Assembly: GCA_024224295.1 (NCBI GenBank)
Contig: JAAENN010000118.1
Coordinates: 62,001 to 126,000, forward strand
Direction of reading: 5' to 3'
DNA: 64,000 bases
From: Shimia sp.
GTDB taxonomy: Bacteria > Pseudomonadota > Alphaproteobacteria > Rhodobacterales > Rhodobacteraceae
Numbering within the stretch: the first letter of the stretch is position 1; each line of letters begins with the position of its first letter. The notes under the pieces were generated by a model, which saw only the letters and a program-made list of their open reading frames with translations, did not search any database and was not told the DNA's origin. Positions 24,831 to 32,822 of this stretch are shown in pieces. The position numbers and the translations under genes were made by a program.

Positions 24831-25873
24831 GCAAGCCCAACACCATGACCGCACTTGAGAAATCCAAGCCTGAGGAAGGGCTGTGGATGGTGCAAGCGCC
24901 GGTGCCGGAGATTGGGCCGGATGAAGTGCTGATCAAGGTCAACAAGACCGGGATTTGCGGCACGGACATCCACATCTGGAATTGGGACGATTGGGCCAGC
25001 GCGACGGTGCCGGTTCCTATGATCACCGGCCATGAATTTGCCGGTGAGATTGTCGAGATGGGCCGCAATGTGGACGGGCTTACCATCGGGCAGCGCTGTT
25101 CCGGTGAGGGGCATGTCGTGGGGCATGAAAGCCGTCAGGCACGGGCCGGGAAGTTTCACCTCGATCCCGGTACGCGTGGCATTGGCGTGAACGTGCAGGG
25201 TGCCTTTGCGCAATATCTGCGGTTGCCTGCGTTTAATGTTGTGCCGCTGCCAGATGAGATTCCCGATGAGATTGGAGCAATCCTCGATCCATTGGGTAAT
25301 GCGGTGCACACGGCCTTGAGCTTTGATTTGCTGGGCGAAGATGTGTTGATCACGGGCGCGGGGCCGATTGGGATCATGGCGGCGGCGGTGGTGAAACATG
25401 CGGGTGCACGGCATGTGGTGATCACCGACATTAATCCGGACAGGCTGGCGTTAGCGGAGCATGTGGTCCCCAACGCACGGGCCGTGAATGTGGCACGCGA
25501 AGATCTGCACGATGTGATGCATGAGTTGAGTCTGAAAGAAGGCTTCGATGTGGGCCTTGAGATGAGCGGGTCCCAAGCGGCGTTGGATCAGATGGTGGAG
25601 GCGTTGGTGATGGGCGGCAAAATTGCTTTGCTGGGCATTCCGCCGGGCAAGTCACCAGTGGATTGGTCGCGTATTGTGTTCAAGGCGATCACGATCAAAG
25701 GCGTCTATGGCCGGGAGATGTTTGAGACCTGGTACAAGATGATTGCGATGTTGCAGAACGGTTTGGATGTGAGCCGGGTGATTACCCATGAATTGCCAGT
25801 GGGCGATTTTAAGGCGGGGTTTGCGGCGATGAAATCGGGCAAGTCCGGTAAGGTTGTGCTGGATTGGCGGTAA
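24827..25873 (+). CDS. tdh: L-threonine 3-dehydrogenase, lacking the structural zinc cysteines
   Basis: A 348-residue medium-chain dehydrogenase that oxidises threonine to 2-amino-3-oxobutyrate with NAD+. Catalytic zinc ligands are present: C44 in GICGTDIH, and H69-E70 in TGHEFAGE. The Rossmann glycine motif is [12 protein letters not shown] near 174-185. In the lobe loop (about 95-118) the four cysteines that bind structural zinc in E. coli Tdh are absent; the loop reads [14 protein letters not shown]. The enzyme is otherwise full length and next to kbl, so it is probably active. It may be an alphaproteobacterial zinc-loop-less form. Confidence 0.95.
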   Translation: MSKPNTMTALEKSKPEEGLWMVQAPVPEIGPDEVLIKVNKTGICGTDIHIWNWDDWASATVPVPMITGHEFAGEIVEMGRNVDGLTIGQRCSGEGHVVGHESRQARAGKFHLDPGTRGIGVNVQGAFAQYLRLPAFNVVPLPDEIPDEIGAILDPLGNAVHTALSFDLLGEDVLITGAGPIGIMAAAVVKHAGARHVVITDINPDRLALAEHVVPNARAVNVAREDLHDVMHELSLKEGFDVGLEMSGSQAALDQMVEALVMGGKIALLGIPPGKSPVDWSRIVFKAITIKGVYGREMFETWYKMIAMLQNGLDVSRVITHELPVGDFKAGFAAMKSGKSGKVVLDWR

Positions 25874-25886
25874 CGGATCGGTAGCC

Positions 25887-26342
25887 TCAAACGTCCCGGC
25901 GTTTGTCCAAGAAGACGCGGATTTCTTCCAGCAACGGCAGAGCTTCGGCAATGCGTTCTGGCGGGAAATGTTCCGCCACATCCATAATGTCGGGGCCAAG
26001 CGCGGCTATGGCATCTTCGCGAAACTGCCGCCCGGCATCGGTTAGCATAACACATTTAGATCGGGCGTCTTTTGGGTTGGGTTCCAGAGTGATCAACCCG
26101 GCTTTGCTGAGGCCCGAAAGGGTATGTGTCAGGGACGTTTTGGGCACCTGAAGCGCGGTGGCAATGTCCATCGGAGTGCGTCCATCGCCCAAACGGGTCA
26201 GATGGTTGAGCACGGTGAAATGAGACACCAGAAACCCGTCTGGCAGACGGGTTTCAAACATGCGGCTTGAGAGCTGGTTGATAATCCCCACTTCGTTGAA
26301 AAAGCGAAAAATGGTTGGGATTGTCTGCTCAGGTTTGGGCAA
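25887..26342 (-). CDS. MarR-family transcriptional regulator
   Basis: A 151-residue winged-helix regulator with DNA-binding segment TPMDIATALQVPKTSLTHTLSGLSKAGLI and the wing PNPKDARSKCVMLTDAG. I chose a TTG start at 26342 because GGAGG lies exactly 6 bases upstream. The longer open frame runs well into the preceding gene and lacks a comparable site. The start overlaps the end of the nitroreductase-like gene by 14 bp, so the two are cotranscribed. It probably represses this operon; a palindrome at 27510-27519 is a candidate operator. Convergent with tdh. Confidence 0.85.
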   Translation of the reverse strand: MPKPEQTIPTIFRFFNEVGIINQLSSRMFETRLPDGFLVSHFTVLNHLTRLGDGRTPMDIATALQVPKTSLTHTLSGLSKAGLITLEPNPKDARSKCVMLTDAGRQFREDAIAALGPDIMDVAEHFPPERIAEALPLLEEIRVFLDKRRDV

Positions 26343-27474
26343 TCTTTGCCTCCAATGGCCAGCGTGGACTTGGCGCCACCTGGCGACCGTATCCGATACG
26401 GCCCAGCATTTGAACCGTTCCGCCGTTTGGTGCAAGGAGGTTGTGGATGGTCTGATATTCGGTGCCCATTTCCGGGTATTCTTGCAGCACCTGGCTCAGC
26501 GGTTGTAGGCCAAGACCCAGGGCGGTTGTGCTCAAGTTGAGGCGGACCCAGCTTTGCCCGGCTTTGATCTGGTCCAGCCGCGTGTTGGTGTTGGACACCA
26601 ACCAGACATGCCCCATGGCGGTGTCGGTGTTGGCAAGGACTGCATCCAGACCGGATTTATATGCTGTTGAAGACGTATCTGAGGCTGTTTCGCGGGAGAA
26701 CATGCCTGTGAGGTGCAGTGTTTCAAACAGGGGACCAGAGAAGTCGATGCCGTCAGGGTTGGCGTTGACCTCGCGGTGGCCAATGCGGAACAGTTCTACG
26801 CTTTCTTGATAAGTGCGTGGTGTCTCCACTTCGATTTTGAGCGCAACATGGGTGAGTTCCCGTAGTTCGGCAATGTCTTGTGGGTCAACGGAGCCGCCAA
26901 ACTGGATGTCTTCGAGTATGGCGGTTTCAATCTTTGACAGTGCATTTGGTGCTACTGGGCGAGCGATGTCGAAAGGTTCTTTGTTGGAGCGACGGGACAT
27001 CACGTGTTGGAATAATGGATCAGGTTTCTGGGCTGGGTCTTTGACAAAGACCGCACGGGCAATCGGGCGGGTGTCTAGGTGGCTGTCGTTCTGGCCATCT
27101 GGGAAGAGCTGTAGGTCAATGCGGTATCCATCCTGTGCCGCAGCCATGCGCATGACTTCGAGAAAGCAGCCTAGACCGACGGTAATCTGGCGGTTCAATG
27201 GATCGGTTTCGGGCAGCAGTTTGTCGATGTCTGCAAAAAGAGTGATTTCATGGTCGACTGACAGATCCACAATCCAAGGCTGCCGGTTGTGAGGATTGGG
27301 CGCAAGCAACGCATAAGACAGCGCTTGTTTGCGTGGGTCTGTATAGGTACCGGCCAAGCTCCATGGCAGAGTGGCTTTGTCAGGCGCGCGGGTGACGGCG
27401 TATCCCGTGGCTGTTGCAGCTGCGATGACGCCGCCGCCAATCAATGCGAGTGTTTTACGACGAGTGATGTTCAT
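26329..27474 (-). CDS. Nitroreductase-family (Acg-like) protein with Tat-like signal
   Basis: A 381-residue protein beginning with a twin-arginine-like signal (TRRKTLALIGGG, residues 4-15) and a hydrophobic stretch ending near AVTRAP. The flavoprotein-like body includes the Acg-type motif NPHNRQPW near 60-67 and the SRRSNKEPF segment near 160-168. Acg-type members are divergent FMN-fold proteins that may bind flavin without reductase activity. Export in folded, cofactor-loaded form would fit the Tat signal. The substrate is unknown. Cotranscription with a MarR regulator suggests induction by a small, possibly redox-active or phenolic compound. Confidence 0.82.
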   Translation of the reverse strand: MNITRRKTLALIGGGVIAAATATGYAVTRAPDKATLPWSLAGTYTDPRKQALSYALLAPNPHNRQPWIVDLSVDHEITLFADIDKLLPETDPLNRQITVGLGCFLEVMRMAAAQDGYRIDLQLFPDGQNDSHLDTRPIARAVFVKDPAQKPDPLFQHVMSRRSNKEPFDIARPVAPNALSKIETAILEDIQFGGSVDPQDIAELRELTHVALKIEVETPRTYQESVELFRIGHREVNANPDGIDFSGPLFETLHLTGMFSRETASDTSSTAYKSGLDAVLANTDTAMGHVWLVSNTNTRLDQIKAGQSWVRLNLSTTALGLGLQPLSQVLQEYPEMGTEYQTIHNLLAPNGGTVQMLGRIGYGRQVAPSPRWPLEAKIAQT

Positions 27475-27500
27475 TTTAAACCTCTTTGTACGACATCGAA

Positions 27501-27529
27501 CTAAATGGTCCGATATCGGCCAAAGTCAA
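27501..27529 (-). promoter_or_regulatory. Promoter-operator of the nitroreductase-marR operon
   Basis: On the minus strand TTGACT (27529-27524) is a -35-like hexamer. TTTAGT (about 27505-27500) is a weak -10-like hexamer 18 bp away. The perfect palindrome CCGATATCGG (27510-27519) sits between them, where a bound repressor would block RNA polymerase. MarR proteins commonly bind such palindromes and autoregulate. Sequence elements are seen; binding is inferred. Confidence 0.5.
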
Positions 27530-27566
27530 TAATGTCTAATAAAACCGAAGCGATCTCATTAATTTA

Positions 27567-27594
27567 ACAAGGCAAATATTGAAAATTGCCTTGT
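27567..27594. repeat. 9-bp inverted repeat ACAAGGCAA / TTGCCTTGT
   Basis: ACAAGGCAA (27567-27575) and TTGCCTTGT (27586-27594) are perfect complements around a 10-base AT-rich spacer. The repeat lies 100 bp upstream of the small membrane protein gene and about 90 bp upstream of the divergent nitroreductase-like gene. There is no T run. The geometry suits a dimeric repressor operator. Confidence 0.45.
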
Positions 27595-27693
27595 GACTTC
27601 CCACTTAAAGATCGAGGACAGTGGACAGGGTCCCGCCTCCGAGAGGCCAAACTGAAGGCGCTCGTCACCGCTCCGCATGAGGAGACACCAGAA

Positions 27694-27969
27694 ATGCTAA
27701 TTGCTCTCTACGTTATCCTTGTTATCGCGCTGCCCGCGGCCGTTGGGGCGCAGTTGGTAGCCCGCGATATAAACCGCAAAGATCCTACTGCTGGATTTAT
27801 GTTACTATTGTTGGCCGCTGTGCCTTCGATGGCTTACGGGTTCTATGTGCCGCAAGGTGTTCTTTTGAACTTTCAATTTGGTCTTGGTGGACCGGGCGCA
27901 TACGTTTTGGGTGTGGTTGTAGGGGCTGCAATTGGTGCGTTTCAGCGCTGGATGCCGCAATGTGCCTGA
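27694..27969 (+). CDS. Small hypothetical membrane protein
   Basis: A 91-residue protein with three hydrophobic segments (about 2-22, 32-50 and 60-82) and few polar residues. The ATG at 27694 follows GAGGAG by about 9 bases, so it is preferred over the longer frame beginning at 27586. No family was recognised. It lies alone between a divergent nitroreductase-marR operon and a GNAT gene 60 bp downstream. Confidence 0.65.
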   Translation: MLIALYVILVIALPAAVGAQLVARDINRKDPTAGFMLLLLAAVPSMAYGFYVPQGVLLNFQFGLGGPGAYVLGVVVGAAIGAFQRWMPQCA

Positions 27970-28029
27970 GAAGGCTCGCGAAATACGCGCTTAAGTGGTA
28001 CAACGGCCCCGCATCTTAGGAGGTGGGGC

Positions 28030-28647
28030 ATGGCTGTGATCCGACAGGCAACCAAGGCTGATCAAGATCGGTTGTATCAGGTGGTCGTTGAAACTGGCAA
28101 AGCCGGGGACGATGCAACGCCGCTATATCAAGATCCCAAAATGCTTGGACATATCTACACGGCGCCTTACGTGGTTTTGGCGCCGGAGTTGGTGTTTGTG
28201 GCTGAGGTAAATGGGCGGGTTGCAGGCTATGTCTGTGGGGTCGTAGACAGCCGCGCTTTTGAGGCGATGCTTGAGGACAAGTGGTGGCCGGATCTGCGGA
28301 CACAGTACCCGGCGCCGGACGGCGTACGCCGAAAAGACTGGTCCGAGGATGAGCGTCGTGCGGATTGGATTCACAGGCCCATACCAACGCCGGACTATGT
28401 GGTGGCCGCATATCCGGCGCATATGCATATGAACCTGATGCCGGATGCGCGGGGAAGTGGTCTGGGTCGTTTGCTGTTTGACACCTGGCTGATCGCAGCG
28501 CAGGCGCGGGGTGTTGGACCAGTGCATATTGGCGCAAATCCAAAGAACGAGGGCGGGATCGCGTTTTGGCGTGCGATGGGTTTTTCTCGGTTGCCTCAGA
28601 GGGATGGAAAGTACGCACAAAATACCTGTTGGATGGGGCGCGCCTAA
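28030..28647 (+). CDS. GNAT-family N-acetyltransferase
   Basis: A 205-residue acetyltransferase. Motif A is recognisable as MNLMPDARGSGLGRLLFDTW near 136-155, where R/Q-x-x-G-x-G binds the acetyl-CoA pyrophosphate. IGANPKNEGGIAFWRAMGF near 166-184 corresponds to motif B. The overall pattern resembles GNATs related to the C-terminal domain of O-GlcNAcase. The acceptor is unknown. The gene stands alone; AGGAGG lies about 5 bases upstream of the ATG. The 140 bp downstream before the TetR gene hold repeats described separately. Confidence 0.85.
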   Translation: MAVIRQATKADQDRLYQVVVETGKAGDDATPLYQDPKMLGHIYTAPYVVLAPELVFVAEVNGRVAGYVCGVVDSRAFEAMLEDKWWPDLRTQYPAPDGVRRKDWSEDERRADWIHRPIPTPDYVVAAYPAHMHMNLMPDARGSGLGRLLFDTWLIAAQARGVGPVHIGANPKNEGGIAFWRAMGFSRLPQRDGKYAQNTCWMGRA

Positions 28648-28753
28648 CACGGACGCAAAAAGGTGGGTGGCGCTCAGTGACATGTATCCAATATGCAAGG
28701 CCCAATGTTTATTGCGTTTTTCTACGAGACCCTTGTTTGCGCAGGCCTGTCGC

Positions 28754-28788
28754 CCTAGTGTGCTAGGCGCAAAGTGAACAACGGTTCA
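28754..28788. promoter_or_regulatory. Two palindromes in front of the tetR-like gene (candidate operators)
   Basis: CCTAG-TGTG-CTAGG (28754-28767) and TGAAC-AACG-GTTCA (28775-28788) are perfect 5-bp inverted repeats 7 bp apart. The second ends 2 bases before the GTG start. TetR proteins usually bind 10-20 bp palindromes and repress their own genes, so this is a plausible autoregulatory site. No confident -10/-35 pair was located. Confidence 0.45.
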
Positions 28789-28790
28789 TC

Positions 28791-29387
28791 GTGCCAAAAA
28801 AAAAGCAAGCCAACGGGACACAAGGCCACATGCGCGAGAAGATATTGGACGCCACCGCAGCGATGCTGGTGGCACACGGCACGCAAGCGTCGATGAGTAA
28901 GATTGCCAAGCAAGCCGGCGTCGCGACGGGCTCGCTTTATAATCATTTTGAAAACAAAGATGTGCTGATCCGCGCGGTTTATGAAGCACTTGGCAAGATT
29001 GTGGAAAAGGCGCTTGTGGCGGGGGATGATCCAAGCCTGCCTGCACCGGATCGATTGAAGGCGTATATCGACAGGCAGATTGATTTTGTTTGGTACAACG
29101 AAGATCACGCTGACCTGCATGAGTACTTATCCAACGTGCCGCTTTTGCCGCGCGATGAGGTGCTGGACAGCTTTAATCGAACCTCTGATTTCATAGCTGA
29201 CCTTCTGCGCCAGTTGCAAAGCGAAGGTTGGGTGATCGCGGGCGATGTCGGCGTGATCGGTGGATACATAGGTGGCGGCGTGCGCAACACGCTTAAGTGG
29301 CAACGCTCATTGGGTGTGACGTTGACTGATGAAATGCGCGATCTGGTGCATCGGCTGTGTTTGCATGGTGTGCGACCGAAGGCCTAA
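28791..29387 (+). CDS. TetR/AcrR-family transcriptional regulator
   Basis: A 198-residue regulator. The N-terminal helix-turn-helix spans about 18-62 and contains ASMSKIAKQAGVATGSLYNHFENKDVL. The C-terminal half is a ligand-binding helical domain with no recognisable effector class. The GTG at 28791 gives the lysine-rich start MPKKKQ but lacks an SD sequence. An ATG at 28830 (MREKIL) with AAGG upstream is an alternative. It converges on tamB with a 6-bp gap. The regulated gene is uncertain: self, or genes elsewhere. Confidence 0.88.
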   Translation: MPKKKQANGTQGHMREKILDATAAMLVAHGTQASMSKIAKQAGVATGSLYNHFENKDVLIRAVYEALGKIVEKALVAGDDPSLPAPDRLKAYIDRQIDFVWYNEDHADLHEYLSNVPLLPRDEVLDSFNRTSDFIADLLRQLQSEGWVIAGDVGVIGGYIGGGVRNTLKWQRSLGVTLTDEMRDLVHRLCLHGVRPKA

Positions 29388-29393
29388 CGCAGC

Positions 29394-32300
29394 TTAGTAG
29401 TCCCGCTGGAAGAAGATGCCGATGCCGGTGTCATCATCCGAGCCAACTTTGCCCTTCACGGTTAGATTGTCAGTCACATCTAGGTTGAGGCTGATCGAGC
29501 TTTTGCCTTTGCTGTCTACGCCCACCTCCGTGTAGACACTTTCGTTGATGTATTTCCCGGCGCGCAGTCCGGGTGTTCCGGATTCATCGAAGGTCAGACC
29601 GAGATCGTCCAGACCCGAGTTTTCGCCCAAACGCGGGCCTTGGGGGCCTGCACCGGAGAGTTGTGCAAGAGCTGCGGCCAGTTGTGCCGCCTGTAGTGCG
29701 GAAATGCTGGAGAGATCTCGGCCAAACAGGAGTTGAGAGAGCACCTCGTCTTCGGGCAGGTCCGGGTCGCTTTCCAACGTTATTTTGGGGTCGTCCAGGC
29801 GACCATCCAAAATCACAAAGATGGTGGCGTCGGGTTGTTCGGAGGTCGCGACAACGCGCATGGTCGGCACCAAATCGCCGAGCATGGAGATGCGGCCTTC
29901 GTCGAGTTCGAAGTTTTTAGACAGGAAGGACAGGCGGCCGCGGATCAGGTCTATTTCGCCATTGGGGCGGATGTCATTCGTGGTGCCTCCAATTTGCATG
30001 CCGCCGTCGAAGTCTGCGTTGAGGCCGAGGCCACGAACGGCGATGCGCTCACCGGTTTGGATATTGATGTCGAGACCAAAGGGCGGAGCAGAGGACCCGC
30101 TTTTTTCTTTGGCGATGAGGCCCGCGCGGTCGCGAGTCAGGCGTGATTTGGACGGTTCGTTGATGTGGCCGATGTCGGGGATGGGGCCTGCTCCTGCGAG
30201 CCCGACAGGTGTGACGTGAATGTCGGTTTTGCCCAGCACGATATCACCGGCGATATTGCCACCGCCGGTGAGCGGGCCGGAAAGCGTGATGGTGCCATCC
30301 ACTTCTGTTTTCAGAAGTTGGCCCTGTTGGATGATGATATCGGTCAGCGTGACCGGCAGGTTAGCGGAGAAAGGCGGCGCGAGGGCCACGTTGCCATTTA
30401 CGCCGATCTGACCTCCGCCGGAGAACTGCGTGGTGATGTTGAGAGCCGCAGCCTGACCATTGAGGCCGACGGTGCCACGAATATCTTCAAAGGCCACACG
30501 TAGATCGGGCAGCACAAAGCGGGCGCCACCAAGAGTGACTGTGCCGGTGACAGATTCCGGTCCGAGCGCTCCCTTGAGGCGCAGATCATAGTTGGCGATG
30601 CCTTGAATGGAGTTGGGCTGCAGGAAGACATTGGCGGCGGCGAGCGGGACGGTGCCGGAGACTTCAAAGTCACTGGCGCTGCCTGCCGGATCGATTAGCC
30701 CTTGGCCTGCTCCTTTGGTGTCAAACGGACCGGTGCCGGTGAAATCAACCTGCCAGCCGTTGGAGGCCTGTTCGGCTGAGGCCTGGATGCGGGCCTTACC
30801 GGGTAGCTCGGGCACAAAGACCTGCACCTGACCAATTTCGACGTCCACGTCGGCTGCGCCCTTTCCGGATTGTGGCAGGGTTGCGCGGATGGTGGCGGTT
30901 GTTTCTGCAGGGGCGGTTGCGGAGAGGTCAAAGGCCCAATCGGCACCGGTTTGCACGGCGCGACCTTTAGCGGTGGCGGGGCCGTTCACACCCTCGAGCA
31001 GCAGGGCTACCTCGTTTAGCGCGGCTTCAAAGGTGAGGTCGCTGTTCTGGCTGGCAAGGGTTCCAGACCCAGAGGCGGCGATCTGGGCGGTTTTCACGTC
31101 TGCTTCGCGCATGGTGATGCCGGTCTCGTCACGCTTTGCCGAGATTTTCAGAGTGCTTTCTCCTTCCAGTAAAGCGTCTGCGCGTTCGTCCGAAATGGAG
31201 AGGTCTTGACCCGTGGCGCTGAGCGTCAGATCGAACCCTTGGGTGATAGGCAAAACTGCTCCATCGAGAGCTGCAGACAGGCTGCCACCGAGGTCGCGTT
31301 TTGCAAAAGCGGAGAACAGAGAGATGTCCTGAACCTCAAGCGTGGCGTCGGTGTCGACAGTCAGATCTTGGCCACTGCCAGTCACATGCACGTTGCCACG
31401 CGAGCCAAGGCTATTGGTGCGCAGGCGGTAGTTCGATAGCTTTACTCCGGAACCTTTTTCCCAAACCACATCGCCCTGAAATCCACCGTTAGACCCCACC
31501 ACAGCGGCTAGATCCGGGTCAGATAGCTCTAAGCCGCGCATGCCGACTTGCAGTTGTGCCTCGACGCGCGGTGTAGGTTGTTCTTCAAGGGTGCCTTCGC
31601 CAAACAGAGCCATACGGTCTAGCGTGAGTGTGTCGGTTTTGACCTCGTTCACGGTGCCGCTGAGTGTCCATCGGTCGCCCTCGTCATGGTTGAACTTCGC
31701 GGCAAGTTCAGCGCTCTGCACGTAGTTTTTTGGGCCTTTAAGCGGTAGCAGCACAGGTTTTCCAGTCTCGTCACGCAATTGGATGTCGAGATCAAAGCTG
31801 TCGGGCAGGCCTTTTGTGTCAATTGCCATTTCTCCGTTCAAGTTCAGAGAGCGCGAGCTGAGCAGGAGCTGTTGCAGCGTGATACGGCCATCACCAAAGC
31901 GGCGCAGCAGTGTGCTGAAGCCGATGTTTTCGCCCAAAAAGTCTTTGTAGTCCGGCGCAAATAGCGGTGCCATGTTGCCGCCCAAATCGGCGCGCACCAC
32001 TTGTGTAGCGGTATCTTCCGACGTGGTACCGGGCTCGGTTGCCAATTCAACAGAGCCAGCAAGCCGTTGTTCACCGTCGCTGGTCAACAAAATGTCGGCG
32101 ATGAAGTCATCCAGCGGGCCTTCGCCCAGCACGGTGAGAGCCATGGGTGGCTCCCCTGGGATTTTCGTTTTGGTTACCAACAGCCCGCCGGCGTCTTCGT
32201 GCACCTGTAAGTCCACGCGCAGTTGGCGTGTTTCGTTGGAAAACGCCCCGTCCAGAGCAAAGCGCGCGGCGGGACCATCAAGGCGGGCGGCGGACAAAAG

Positions 32301-32822
32301 CGCCTCGCCATTGCCGCCTTCGAGGATCAGGCGGGCAGTCAGAGAGAGGTTGAGCTCCTCACCCAGAAAACTCTCACCCAAGGTGATGCGATCGGCTTGG
32401 AGCGACTGAATGTTGATGCTGACAGGCAGTTCGGGCAGTGAAAACGGCGTGGCTTCGGCTGTGGGTGGTGCGCTGGGATTGGGAGCCGGCGTGCGAGCGA
32501 GGATGATTTCGTCAGCGCTCAGTTCGTTGATGTTGATATTGCCGCGCAGCACGGCGAGACGGTTCCAGTTCAGTGTCATGCCGCGCATGGTCAGCCAAGT
32601 GCCGTCCGCATCTGCCATGCGGATTTCTTCGACCGTCGCGTTGGAACTGATCGCGCCTTTGAGACCGATGACCTCAACGGTGCGGCCTTCTCCGGACAAG
32701 GCATCTTCCAGAAAGTTGGTCAGCATGCCTTTGTCTTCGTCACTGGCCTCCGGTTGATCCGCGTCTTGTGCGGAGAGCGTCAGGGGCCAAATCAGGCAGA
32801 GGAGAAGCGCAAGATATCGCAT
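29394..32822 (-). CDS. tamB: Translocation and assembly module inner-membrane component TamB
   Basis: An 1142-residue protein with an N-terminal signal/anchor (about 1-18). A long beta-rich body contains repeated amphipathic strands. A C-terminal DUF490/TamB domain (about 800-1142) includes IRPNGEIDLIRGRLSFLSKNFELDEG and a terminal GIGIFFQRDY. TamB spans the periplasm as an elongated taco-shaped protein, working with TamA in outer-membrane protein assembly and probably phospholipid transport. Its ATG shares one base with the tamA stop, so the partners are coupled. It is somewhat shorter than E. coli TamB (about 1259 residues). Confidence 0.95.
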   Translation of the reverse strand: MRYLALLLCLIWPLTLSAQDADQPEASDEDKGMLTNFLEDALSGEGRTVEVIGLKGAISSNATVEEIRMADADGTWLTMRGMTLNWNRLAVLRGNININELSADEIILARTPAPNPSAPPTAEATPFSLPELPVSINIQSLQADRITLGESFLGEELNLSLTARLILEGGNGEALLSAARLDGPAARFALDGAFSNETRQLRVDLQVHEDAGGLLVTKTKIPGEPPMALTVLGEGPLDDFIADILLTSDGEQRLAGSVELATEPGTTSEDTATQVVRADLGGNMAPLFAPDYKDFLGENIGFSTLLRRFGDGRITLQQLLLSSRSLNLNGEMAIDTKGLPDSFDLDIQLRDETGKPVLLPLKGPKNYVQSAELAAKFNHDEGDRWTLSGTVNEVKTDTLTLDRMALFGEGTLEEQPTPRVEAQLQVGMRGLELSDPDLAAVVGSNGGFQGDVVWEKGSGVKLSNYRLRTNSLGSRGNVHVTGSGQDLTVDTDATLEVQDISLFSAFAKRDLGGSLSAALDGAVLPITQGFDLTLSATGQDLSISDERADALLEGESTLKISAKRDETGITMREADVKTAQIAASGSGTLASQNSDLTFEAALNEVALLLEGVNGPATAKGRAVQTGADWAFDLSATAPAETTATIRATLPQSGKGAADVDVEIGQVQVFVPELPGKARIQASAEQASNGWQVDFTGTGPFDTKGAGQGLIDPAGSASDFEVSGTVPLAAANVFLQPNSIQGIANYDLRLKGALGPESVTGTVTLGGARFVLPDLRVAFEDIRGTVGLNGQAAALNITTQFSGGGQIGVNGNVALAPPFSANLPVTLTDIIIQQGQLLKTEVDGTITLSGPLTGGGNIAGDIVLGKTDIHVTPVGLAGAGPIPDIGHINEPSKSRLTRDRAGLIAKEKSGSSAPPFGLDINIQTGERIAVRGLGLNADFDGGMQIGGTTNDIRPNGEIDLIRGRLSFLSKNFELDEGRISMLGDLVPTMRVVATSEQPDATIFVILDGRLDDPKITLESDPDLPEDEVLSQLLFGRDLSSISALQAAQLAAALAQLSGAGPQGPRLGENSGLDDLGLTFDESGTPGLRAGKYINESVYTEVGVDSKGKSSISLNLDVTDNLTVKGKVGSDDDTGIGIFFQRDY

